A stretch of DNA of 64,000 bases from Sabellastarte sp. h YS-2021 (Eukaryota; Annelida; Polychaeta; Sabellida; Sabellidae), in assembly GCA_964017235.1 (NCBI GenBank), contig OZ024933.1, positions 61,982,255-62,046,254 on the forward strand, given 5' to 3'. Below the pieces are notes generated by a model. The model did not search any database, had not been told where the DNA came from, and saw nothing but the letters and a program-made list of their open reading frames with translations. The position numbers were made by a program, and so were the translations under genes. This document shows positions 22,832 to 33,600 of the stretch, one piece after another; within the stretch, counting starts at the first letter, position 1; every line of letters starts with the position of its first letter.

Positions 22832-23297
22832 CAGGGGCGTAGGAAGCAATTTTTGGTTGGAGGGGCGAGGAACTAGATTTTACCGACTCGACATCCATAT
22901 CAACAGACAGGCCATCCTTCATGCTATAGGCATTCACTGGGTATTTTTGAGGGTAATTAGCAATACGGTAAATTAAATGTAGAAGATTACTGTATATATG
23001 ATTTTGGTCTGCATAAGTGAAACGTTTTGCAGAATTTTGCAAATCCCATGCCAGGTTAACAGAAAAATTGTTTATAGTTCAAATGGTAGCTAACACAATG
23101 GTACATATGAACAGTGAACAGGGTAAAAGTGTAATTTGACCACATATTAATGAGTTACCTGTAAAAATTTACATAACTTCAAAATTGGAGTTTAGTTTGG
23201 TTGCAAAAAGTTGGGGGGGCGAAAAGACATCCCCGCCCCCCCAACTTTATGGTTGCGGGGGCGACCGCCCCCGCTGCCCCCCCAGTTCCTACGCCTA
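22832..23297. mobile_element. Inverted-repeat MITE with GGGGCGTAGGAA ends
   Basis: The left end has GGGGCGTAGGAA and the right end has TTCCTACGCC, inverted. The interior right side is extremely C/G-rich (23210-23285). It has no coding capacity. The same end motif recurs in many invertebrate genomes, as I recall it; the family name is not certain. Confidence 0.5.
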
Positions 23298-23525
23298 TGA
23301 CAAAGAATAACCAATGTGATCAAATACTATTCCCAGCAGAACTAAGGGAACAACTTTTGAATTTTCTAGTTAAAAATAGTATGTGAGGATTCTAATCCTA
23401 ATTTGACTTTTATAGCGCTTAATCTCCACTAACTAGTGGACTCTAGGGCACAATAGCAATATCCAAGTTCAAAATCCAGGCATAGAAATAGGTCAGCACC
23501 ATGGAGAAGCCATAGAAGAAATGAG

Positions 23526-24359
23526 CTAAGGAGGATATGCCTTTGCATACAGATACGTTTTGAGCTGCTTTCTAAAAGAGGCAATAGTGGGTGATGCACG
23601 AATGTCTTCAGGAAGTGAATTCCAAACAGTGGGAACATCAAAGGCAAAACTGAAGCCAAACTGCTTAGTAGACTTGTGAATTTTGGGTTGAAATTTTGGT
23701 ACGTTGAGAAAATTGGCAGCACTCTGACTATGTCTAGTACTGTAAGTAGTGCAGTATGTGGATAGGTGTGAAGCAAAATATTTAGGAAAACCAGTATGAA
23801 TAAACTTGTACAGCAGGGTAGCCAATTTGAACTCTGAGCGAAATTGAATAAGGAGCCAATGAAGTTTCCTGAGTACTGGAGTAATTCAAGTATATTTACT
23901 CAAATTTGTAACAATTCTAGCTGCACTGTTTTGTATAGATTGCAATCTATGAAGATTGAATTTGGAGAGACTCCTGAAAAGTGAGTTACAGTAGTCCAAC
24001 CAACTACTAACAAAAGCATTGGCAACCGACACAGATGCATCATGACTCAAGAACTGCCTAATATTTCTAAAATCCCTCAGTTGAATGAAGCAGCCTTTAC
24101 AAACATTCTGGACATGTTTAGAGAAGGAGAAATCAGAGTCAAACCACACACCCAGGTTCCTGACTGACTTGGTGGGGTGAAGGGGGTTGCCCAAGATGTC
24201 AATTGGGAAACATGCATTTAACCTTTCTCTCTGTTTCTTGGAGCCAAAAAGCATAAACTCAGTTTTATCTGGATTAAGTTTAAGTTTGCTAGCCGACATC
24301 CATTCCTTAACATCTTGAAGGCATCTGTTCAACTTATCAAAAGCAGCTGAGGCATTCAT
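23526..24359 (-). pseudogene. LINE ORF2 C-terminal fragment (thumb to end)
   Basis: Two open pieces, 23886-24359 and 23526-23825. The first has WMSASKLKLNPDKTEFMLFG and SSWLDYCNSLFRSL; the second has KYFASHLSTY and WNSLPEDIR, the usual tail of this LINE group. A short gap with a stop separates them. Confidence 0.85.
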
Positions 24360-25307
24360 GTGTTACAGATGAACATAAAGTTGGGTGTCATTGGCATAGA
24401 AATGGAAGTTTACACCTTTCTGTTTACCAATCAGTGTACTAAGGGGAGATGTGTGCAGAGAGAAAAGCCCAAGGACCCAAGACAGAACTCTGAGGTACAC
24501 CAAACAGGAGTTTTTGTAAATCTGATAAAGTATAACCAATCTTAACAGCCTGATAACATTCTGTCAAATAAGAAGAGAACCATTTGAGAGTGGAGCCACC
24601 AACACTGAACCAATCCTGAATACAGCTGAGAAGAGTGGAATGATCAATTGTATCAAAGGCAACAGAGAGATCTAGAAGTACTAAGGCAGTAGCTTCACCC
24701 GAGATAGTGACAAATGCATATCATTTTCAATGGAAATCAGAGCCCTCTCTGTTGAGTGACCTGGCTTATATGCTGACTGGTATGAGTTGTCCATGTCATG
24801 TTCATGAATGTGATCAGCCAGCTGTTTAGCAACTACACATTCCACCAGTTTAGAAATGAAGCTAAATCCAGACACTTGGCAGTTCTTCAAATCTTCAACA
24901 GGAAGAGAGGCCTTCTTAATAAGTGGAGTGACTACAGCTTTTTTTAAACCATCTGGAACCAGTCCCCCACAGAGTGAACAATTTACCAATTTGGTTATAG
25001 ATGGTAGAAGGATGTTAATGCATTCCTTATTAAGGAATGTGGGCAATGGGTCCAACAGGCAGGTTTTGGTGGGTGATTGGCTGATTATTTCACCAATTTT
25101 ATCTTGAGTGACGGCTTTTAATTTTGGAGGGTCACAGGGGGGATGTACAGTGTTACAGGACTCAGATGAGGAGGAATTCTTACAAATTTTCACGATTTCA
25201 TTTGAGAAAAATGTAGTAAAATGATCAGCCAATGACTTTGAGGATTGATGAGTGGGCAGAGTAGTGGCATGGGATCTATTCAGGACTTTGTATAACTCCC
25301 TCCACAA
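24360..25307 (-). pseudogene. LINE reverse transcriptase fragment
   Basis: 208 open codons (24681-25307) carry the RT fingers and palm: TKTCLLDPLPTFLNKE, VPDGLKKAVVTPLIKK, CQVSGFSFISKLVE and YQSAYKPGHSTERALI. These correspond to the DP-P, A-V-PLLKK, N-RPVS--FLSK--E and QSAY---HSTETAL boxes of CR1/L2 RTs. The YxDD box lies in another frame at 24387-24398 and reads YAND. Confidence 0.85.
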
Positions 25308-25676
25308 TTTCTTTGAATCATGGCTGTTGTCAGAGATAAGTTTCCTATAATAGACAGTCTTGTCCCAGTTCGTAAGTCGATTACGCCAGGCGATTTGACG
25401 TCAAAGACGACTACTGTTATTCTGGCTTTTATCTTTATGCCAAGCATGTTCAAACTAATGTCTGAGTGACTTTGCAAGGCGATAAGTATCTGACAATAAG
25501 TCAGCACACTGTTTCATCTTCAAAGTGGACACCAGAGGAGCATGGCTGTCAAGGATAGGACTCAAGTCATCTACATATTGATCATAGAGCTGTGGCACAG
25601 AATTTGCTGGACATTTCACAAAAAGGCATTTCTTTAAGGTCAGACATATTGATACAATGGTACCCCCTATAAAAAA

Positions 25677-26070
25677 TTATTGTTTGACTGTTAACAATAG
25701 AAGAAGGACAGTCAATAGCACATTTGATGACTGCATGATCAGATATGAATTCACAGATGTCAACACATCTTGATCACTGGGGGAAAGAATGAGATCAAGG
25801 ATATGACCGTGCAAGTGAGTGGTATTGTTAACTGACTGTGTGAGATTACATGATTCTAAAAGGGAATTTGGGGTATCTACCTTGCGATATTTGTATGAGT
25901 CGCGAATGAAAAAACCAACACCACCCCCAATACCTGAAGAACATGGCTTATGTAAATGAGAACCCATCCGGGGTTAGGGAACAAAGGAAACTATTTGAAT
26001 CAGTAGTACAAATATGTGTTTCTGTGAGACAGAGGAAATCTAAGGCATGAAATGGCTCTTATTCCCGATT
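25677..26070 (-). pseudogene. LINE endonuclease (APE-type) fragment
   Basis: Contains the ETH box region (LCLTETHI), GGGVGFFIRDS and the late HGHILDLILSPS box of apurinic-like LINE endonucleases. A frame break after the first box separates it into pieces. Confidence 0.75.
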
Positions 26071-26444
26071 GACCTTAAATTTACTAAACTAAGCATGGCC
26101 GATTGAAAACAGTTACAAGTAATTCCCGGCTAGGTGAGCGATAATACCCTAGATATTGTAAAATCACAATAAGAGTTTTCCGAGAACAAACTCAAATTGA
26201 CATCAGACCAATAATAAAATAACCTAAAATACTGCAGCATTAAATAAAAAATGTACTGTATATTCGCTGTGAAATATATTATTTTTGCAATAGTTTTTGA
26301 AAGGGATGCATTCTCCGTGGTACACAATAAATATCATGATAAAGTCTCCCAAACATCATTTTTATAAATTCTTTTGGAACAAATTTAAAAATTTTAATTT
26401 TGAGTTTTAAATGGTAAATTAAAAATTACCAGGTGTCATTAGAT

Positions 26445-27590
26445 CAAAAACGGGGAATCATAAATCTGGTTCTAAAATGACACGGATTTGTATTCCTTGG
26501 ATAACTGGAGGCCAATTAGTGTACTTTATGCAGACTACAAGATCTTAACTAAAGTCTTTGTCATTTGGCTACAAAAGGTATTAAATATACTAATAAATCT
26601 GGATCAAGTAGGATACATTAAAGGCAGATTCATTGGTAAAAATATTTCAACCCATACAAGGTATTATTGATTATCGTACATTCTATAATAAATCTGGCCT
26701 TGTTATTCTAGTAGATTTTGCCAAGGTTTTTGATTCCCTTACTTGGAGTTTCAGTGACAGTGACAAATCTTCTCAGTTCTTTAACCTGCACTGTGGTATC
26801 AGACAAGGATACAGTCTGAGTGCCTTACTTTTTATAATAGTAGTTGAGTATCTATCCACTGATATACAAGGTAATAAAATGATTAAATGTATCACAATTG
26901 GTGATCATGAATATCTCATAATAATAATCAACTTGCTGATGACACTACTCTCTTTATTAATAGTGAAGACTCTCTTACTAATGCTTTGAATTGGATAAAA
27001 CATTTTGGACTTTGCTCAGGTCTGACATTAAATTAGTCAAAAACAGAAATCGCCCCCTTAAACAGTGAAATGATAGAAACAAATAAAACATTTAAATGGA
27101 AATATGGTCTGTTCAAAGCTTTGGGAGTTTGGTTTTCCGCATCCGATGAAGTAATGTTTCAGCTGAATTTCAAGCCTAAACTAAATGCAATACAATATAT
27201 TATTAATGTATGGTCTGGTCTTAAAGGTAAAGTTACAATTATGTACCGGAAAGTTTTATTGGTGAAGTTGACAGAATGCTTTTTTTCCTTCTTATGGGGA
27301 CAAAACAAGAGACCAAAGGTCAAGCACAAACTTTGTAAATTACTATCCCCAAGGAGGATTTAAAATGATCGACTTTAAACAAATAATCACCTACATTAAG
27401 GCAAGTTGGATTAAAAGATTGTTAATACAGGGTATAACTACATTTAGGAATAAATGGAGATACTTAGCATTAAAAATGTGTGGCATTAATGATACTGAAA
27501 CCCTACAATGTAAAATTAGTCCAAAAGAATACAAGTCCATACTTGGTGTACCAGTTTTTATTGGCAAGTTCTGACTTGTTGGTTTTCATT
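26445..27590 (+). mobile_element. L1-like non-LTR retrotransposon fragment, internally deleted
   Basis: Plus-strand pieces in shifting frames: GIINLVLK, NWRPISVLYADYKILTKVF, DQVGYIKGRFIGKN, DFAKVFDSLTWSF, then a jump directly to CGIRQGYSLSALLFIIVVEYL. After that come LADDTTLFINSEDSLTNALN (ADD at 26935-26943) and the C-terminal KMIDFKQIITYIKASWIKRL. The jump between FDSLTWSF and the CGIRQG box removes the usual intervening RT helix region, so a deletion is likely. It belongs to the L1/Tx1 side of LINE diversity by these boxes, distinct from the neighbour at 23.4-26.1 kb and on the opposite strand. Confidence 0.82.
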
Positions 27591-27879
27591 CTTTCCAGTT
27601 GAACCAAAAGATTGCATAGAAATCCTAGGGGAAAAATCCAATGTATAAAAATTCGAGATTAACCACTAGGTAACAATTTTGATTTCTTGAAGCAATGTGG
27701 AATACTACATATCAGAGATATTTTTGATGAAAAGTCTTACGAGTAAAACTAATACAGAGGTAAAATATGGATGTCACATTCCAATTTTGACATATATTTC
27801 TATCATATTAGCTTTACCTATAACATGCAAACACAAAATAAAAAGAGAAACCGTCAAGTACCATTAACTATGATATATT

Positions 27880-27975
27880 TGTTTATTTGGGGTTTTACGT
27901 CGCTTTCATCACTGTACAGGTCATATCACGACGGGTAGTTGGAAGGGCAGAGGTAACCAGTACATACAGTTCACT
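27880..27975 (-). mobile_element. tRNA-derived SINE (family A), truncated
   Basis: Nearly identical to the 3' half of the SINE at 29019-29259 (TTTATTTGGGGTTTTACGTC and TCATATCACGACGGGTAGTT) but without the tRNA-like head. Confidence 0.85.
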
Positions 27976-28665
27976 GTGATGTTTTCAAGATATTTTTTAT
28001 CTCTTTTTTGAAACAAAAAAGAATTGATGATAAATGATTATCACTTGCTTTTAGAAACCAATCATCAGGTATAGCAAATTACGAACATCTGAAAAAATGC
28101 AATCAAGCGTTTTGAAAAACAACTTTAAACTGATGCCATGTTTTGAATTTTACTTTGTATTGTTGTACCTAGTAGATTTCGCTTGAAGAGATTGTGTGCA
28201 ATACGATCGTATTACATTGAATACCAGAGAAAGTGGAACCACTTTGAAGTTCCAAAATTCAGAAAAAAAAATTGTGAAAGTTAGCTATTCCAAGAAGACA
28301 AAAATGATGTATAAAAATACCAAAAGAGAAGTGTATGTAAGTCATATCTGGAGCTACATGCTGTCTGGAGAGACTTGGACCTCTAGATATACAGAGTCTG
28401 CAATACTTTTTTGAGAATAATATTTTATGCAATTCGTGATATTAATACAACAAGGCATTTAGAGATCTGACTCACCACCAAAATCTAATTATATGTTCCT
28501 TGTGCCATTGCCGACATGTGTCATATACATCATTCAAAAAAGTTCATTCAACATCCATTCTTTTGACAAGTGAAAAAAATAAAGGAAGCATCAAACACAA
28601 CGGGAAAAACTTTTTATGGGGTGCTTAGATCTTCAAATACACTGCCGTTGTCACCCCTAAAGCTT

Positions 28666-29421
28666 CTCTTACATCCCATCGTTAGTGTATGCACACGTAA
28701 ACGTGCCGCAAATATTGATGAAAAATATTAACTCAGCCTGGTAGAAGGGTAGCAGAGATTTGCACATGCAAATAAAGGATATTTTTCTGACAAGAGTGTT
28801 AGTACTTGAACATCAAAGAACAGACTGCGACTAGCTACAGGTCCCACACTGGGTTAATATGAATGCAAGGTACACGTGGGTGTATGTTACGACACATGAA
28901 AACCCTGCAAGTCAATAGGGATATCTTACAACACTTACAAGGGAAATGCACCTGTGCAAGTCTCTCATAAGTTACCCTTGAGAAATGGATGTGTTTATAG
29001 CCATGCTGCATGCACGCATAATTTTTATTTATTTATTTGGGGTTTTACGTCGCTTTCAACACTGTACAGGTCATATCACGATGGGTAGTTGGAAGGGCAG
29101 AGGAAACCAGTACATACAGTTCGCTAGGGTTCTGTACTGTAAACTGCCGACCAACGGCAAGCAACTACCAGCTTTCCCACTTAAGGCCATGACGGGGATC
29201 GAACCCCGGCCTCAGAGGTGGGAGGCGAGAGTGTTACCACTCTGCCACTGTGGCCCCTACATGCACGCAGAAAACAATGTGCATGTCAATTTTCATTGTG
29301 GGGTCTGTGTGACCTTGAAATTATGTTACAAAATTGCAAGTGTGCCTTAAGTGTGCCTTGCAAATCCGCCGATTTTTCTCTGTGACCAGGACGTACGTGC
29401 ACATACAATGGGATCTAAGAG
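28666..29421. mobile_element. Short inverted-repeat element (MITE), copy 2, split by a SINE
   Basis: Same family as 14973-15472, with the ends CTCTTACATCCCAT and ATGGGATCTAAGAG. After subtracting the SINE and one copy of its 10-bp duplication the length is about 505 bp, close to the 500 bp of copy 1. A possible GCTT duplication flanks the element. Confidence 0.72.
29019..29259 (-). mobile_element. tRNA-derived SINE (family A), full length, with 10-bp target duplication
   Basis: On the minus strand the head has an A-box-like TGGCAGAGTGGTAACACTC and a B-box GGGGTTCGATCCCC. A body follows, ending in AAGCGACGTAAAACCCCAAA with an ATAAATAAAT tail. CATGCACGCA is duplicated exactly at 29009-29018 and 29260-29269. 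The paralogous element at 14973-15472 lacks the insert at the matching position, which proves insertion. Confidence 0.92.
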
Positions 29422-29429
29422 AGGCTTCA

Positions 29430-30500
29430 GGCTGTTTAAAATGGTAGACCCCGCCCTTTACACCCAAAGGTTTTAAATACGGGTCCCAAATGGCTGAGTC
29501 ATTTACAATGGCGGGCCCCAGTCCATTGCTGTTTTAACTCTTTCTTGCTAGCTATGCAAGCTAATGCTGTAAATATTCAGCAAATGCAGCTACTTATTGG
29601 CCCTAATTTGTGTCTTCAATACTTTATTTAAAATGTGGCTTGACTAGTACTCCTAGGCAATCACAACATGGTTCCTTCTATCTAAATGCCGGGGCCATTT
29701 AAAACAGCAGCCTATTATTTAAAATGGTGGCCCACCAATAAGAAAACGGCGGCACACCGTTTAAAATGTTCTTTGGGGTCAAAATGACATGTAACATGGA
29801 TATGTAAGTTTAAAAATATAATTTTCAGATTCAGTTAAACTGATGCAATTGGAAAATATATGAGGTAAAGGATATTTCCACCTATAAAGCATATTTCGTA
29901 GTATAAACCTACATGCCTATACAAGAATCTGTGAACTTCCCAGAAACAATATACCAACATAAGCCTAGCCTAAAGTCTTGGACAGAATTTAAATCAAAAG
30001 TTTTATGGGCGACATTGTCAACCAAGCTATTAATAAAGCCAGACATAATACAATAACCTTTATTTTAAAAGTGGCTATATGGCTCATTTTGTCAATAATT
30101 ATAACTGAAAACATACAGTTACAGGTCATTACAGATAAACTTTTTTAGAAAATTTCACAGTAATTTCATTTCCTGTTCTTATATTTTTTCTTTGGAAAAA
30201 TGATGCAATATCTGTGTCAAATTTTTTCTTAGATATTAGTTAATATTTATCTGAAATTAAATTAGATATACACAATTCAGAATTGTGCACATTGCCATTG
30301 AATTATAGGTAAGAGTTATTGTAACATAGAAATCTTATGATCTGTATAAAACTACTCAAAAATACTCATTGGATAAGGGTTATATTTTCACAAAATCTGA
30401 TGGTTACTCATGGCTTGGTACTACTTCAAGTGGATCCAGATCAAGCAAGGAATGGTGTAAGCAAGGAATCATGAATTCACAGACATTGGTTGTTTTATAT
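29430..30500. other. Upstream region of gene 2, partly paralogous to 60.0-61.4 kb
   Basis: No coding signal. 29430-29790 carries repeated TTTAAAATGG/GGCCC-type motifs in both orientations. From about 29870 the sequence is collinear with the upstream region of gene 3 (GTGAACTTCC.AGAAACAATATAC, AGGTAAGAGT..TTGTAACATAGAAAT). It probably contains 5' UTR intron sequence, since both genes have a spliced leader-proximal acceptor (TATTTCCAG) 34-37 bases before the ATG. The promoter was not identified. Confidence 0.5.
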
Positions 30501-30540
30501 TTCCAGGTAGGTTAGTCCTTACTTCACTGTACTTCCAGAG

Positions 30541-30615
30541 ATGCAATCTGCACATATCATCGCCACTGCAGTGGTTATTCTAACCATTCTACCACCAAGA
30601 TGGGTCTCCTCCCAG
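30541..30615 (+). CDS. SLC31A1: Gene 2 coding exon 1 (signal peptide)
   Basis: 25 codons, ATG to CAG, donor GTATGA. The exon itself probably begins at 30507 after a TATTTCCAG acceptor, giving 34 bases of 5' UTR. 21 of 25 residues equal those of gene 3 exon 1. Confidence 0.92.
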
Positions 30616-33600
30616 GTATGATTCTCTGAGCAAGCCGCTTCTTTCACATTTTTATTTTGAAAAAGCTATTTGGTATCAGCTGGTCGTTTTTACGTGTAAG
30701 CTGTAATGAGGCTCATGCTTCCAGATATTTTCTTTGTCATGAACTTTCGAGAATAGTGGTGTAGTGTGATGAGTACCGATCTAATCATTGAAATTAAGCA
30801 GCAATGGGCTATGTAAGTACTTGGATGGGTGACTGCCTGAGTTATAGGCCAGGTATGGTATGTACCTGACTCTGAATTTCTTTTTGTTACCAGACTTGTA
30901 TAAATTCTAGTCCACTACTTGTGTCTGGGATGGCTTTGCAGCTCACACATATAGACCAAAAGATTTTTTAGCCTTGTATCAATTAAATATGAAAGGAGGC
31001 AACATCATTCGTAAATATGTGAGAAATGTTTCTATAGTTCAAAATCATGCCTGGTTGAAATTATTATTTGGTCTACTAATATTTGAAAAATACTGAAAAT
31101 AAATGGTCCATATTTAAGAAACATACACTTATCCACAGCGTCTATTAATACATGTACACTGTATCTTTAAAACCATGGGAACTGTTTTTTTTTCTTCTGG
31201 TGTGTTTCATTGTAACGGACAGCTAGAACCTCTCAGAATGTCTATTCTATTTGAACCTACTAATACAATACTTTTATTTATTCCTGTGTGTCTACGAAGA
31301 AATTTTTTTTTGTTTTTATCAGCCTATGGATATGACCACTGATATGCACAACATGCAGGATCATACTGATCACAATATGGACAATATGACAGGCCATATG
31401 AACCATATGATGGATGGTGAAGTCATTCATCACATGCATGATCATGATATGAAAGGCACAACAGGACATGGGCATGATCATGACCATATGAATCACGATG
31501 ACATGAACCATGATGATATGGATCATCATGATATGGATCACAATAAAAATGATCACAAAAATATGGATCATGGTGGCACATCTGGTGGCCATCATGGTGG
31601 TGTAGTAAGTTAAATATTTTTTCTTGTGTAATGCTCAGTTGATATACAGTTATGCTTGCTTGTTTTCCATCCCTGTAGATTTTATATTATTTATTTATTA
31701 TATTTTTTTGTATTGGGTTTTTATACTCAGTGCAATGTTTTCATATACTACAGGACTCGAAGCGCTATTTGACCCATTCGACTGAACAAAGTACAGTCCA
31801 AGCTCTCAAGTGACTTGTATTCCCCTAACTGAAAGACAGAGGCTCAAGGATGGCCATTTATCAACGTCCTTGAGGTTCTTTAGCCTGCCACTGGGGATAG
31901 GACCCAATGACAGAGGACCGCCATTTTAAGTGGTCATCCAATCCACTATGTATCTGCCTGTACCTGGGCTTGAACCCACATCCTCTGCGCTCCTAGGCGA
32001 GTGTGTTACCCGCTAGGCCATAGTGGCAGATACTTTTATTGGCCTTTTACACCGAATACATATTGCTCCCTGAAATGGTGAGAGTGACCATAACCAGCTA
32101 TCAGAAGTTGGTTAGGTGGTTGGGTGGGTGGGTGGTCATTCCAGAGGGCAGTGGGAAAAAACTTTGTCAGGGCTGTATCTCGAAAAATGTGAGGTGTAAT
32201 ATGTTGATACTTGGTAGGGATTAATTTTGATGAAGGTGTGCCATATCATGGTGTGACCTTGATTCCATCTTTAACCTTGCTGTAGGGACCTTGAATTTAA
32301 AAATCTTGTACAGGCTACATGTCAGAAACCATAACGTGTAGGGAGTTGATAATTGGTAGGGACATTGGCTGGGGAAGAAATTGTGCAACGTCATAGTATG
32401 GCCTTGGTTTGACATATGACCTTACTGTAGTGACCTTAGCCTTTCAAATTTTATCCAGACCACATCTTGGAAATCATAAAGTCTAGGAAGTTAATACTTG
32501 ATAGAGACATTAGTTAGGAACCATGGGTGTACAACATCATGGTGTGACCTTGATATAAAATTTAACGTTGCTGTAGTGACCTTGACCTTTAAAATCCTGT
32601 CGGACCATATCTCAGAAACTGTAAGGTGTAGGAAGTTGATAATTGGATGGGTCAGTGGTTGGGAGTGTAGGCATGCTAAATCATGGTTTGATTTTAGCCT
32701 CAATGTTGTCATGTTGCTATTGAGTTGTTTTTGAATGCTTTGCCTTTACATTTATTTCGAAAAGTAGTTCCCCGGGTTGTTGGGTATGGGCTTTTTGCAA
32801 TGCTATTTTTTAATTATACTAAGCATCAACATATAAAAATTTTAACAGAATGTCACCATATAACTTTAGCATTGAAATTGTGTTGTTCCATTTGTAAGCA
32901 TTCTTCTAACTATTTTTGGATTCACCGCATTAAACCCACACTAAAATTATAGATAATTATATTTTGGGCCTTACTTGTAATTTCAGCATATATTTCTGGC
33001 ATAATTTCAGTGCATATACCGACGTAGATATCGTTCTTTGATAATACAATTAAGTGTCCCTTGAAGTTGGGGCACTTGTTCTTTTTTTGTCATCTGTTTC
33101 CAGACAGCCTACACTGCAAGTGGCTGTTCAGTCTTATTTTCAGTTATATCTGAACTGTAGTGAAAGAATAACCACAACTGCACAAAAATGTATAAACCCC
33201 CATCTATAGCAACATTCCTGATTAAGATTGGCCAATGAGACTATAAGCATTCTGTGTGTCAGACCAAACAACTGTATAAAAACACAAAGTTAATTTCTTA
33301 CAGTCTACTATCCAGAAATATCCATTGTCTTGAATGTTTCCACGCTTTAATTCATTTGGACTGATACTTGATCGTTTGTGACCATACTCTCTTGGTCTAA
33401 ATAGCTTCTAACATTTTGATCTTAGTCTTAAATGGTTGAGATAAGTTTCTGTAATTATTACATGCACAATATAGATATTCTTGTTAAAATTAATCTGCAA
33501 GGATTTTTCACAAATAGATTAATTTTTAGACGGATGCTTTTTTGATATTAGCATTGGCATCTACATGTAGCTTTAGACTGTTCAAATGAAGAAAAAAACC

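Larger units (their letters stand above)
23410..26080 (-). mobile_element. CR1/L2-like non-LTR retrotransposon (LINE), 5'-truncated and broken
   Basis: On the minus strand the usual ORF2 order is readable. An endonuclease part has DFLCLTETHI and GGGVGFFIRDSYKY (about 25870-26060) and THLHGHILDLILS (about 25790-25830). It is followed by RT blocks, the active-site line FYANDTQLY (24387-24398, Asn in place of the first Asp) and the thumb with KLKLNPDKTEFMLFG. The C-terminal end has VPTVWNSLPEDIR and SFRKQLKTYL. The 3' tail includes TATAGCGC. Frame breaks near 24360, 24680 and 25300-25670 and the changed catalytic Asp make it inactive. The start lacks ORF1 and the front of the endonuclease. Confidence 0.85.

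Noticed and set aside
29170..29259. A tRNA gene on the minus strand
   Set aside because: The A and B boxes belong to a SINE head with a target duplication; the cloverleaf is not complete.
30759..30845. A functional 5S rRNA gene
   Set aside because: Only the middle and 3' parts resemble 5S, with changes, and the copy sits in a repeat with a shared non-5S leader.
31278..31595. Minus-strand 105-codon ORF rich in Ile/Met/His, and its twin at 62485-62802
   Set aside because: These are antisense shadows of the GAT/CAT/ATG-rich exon 2 of genes 2 and 3.
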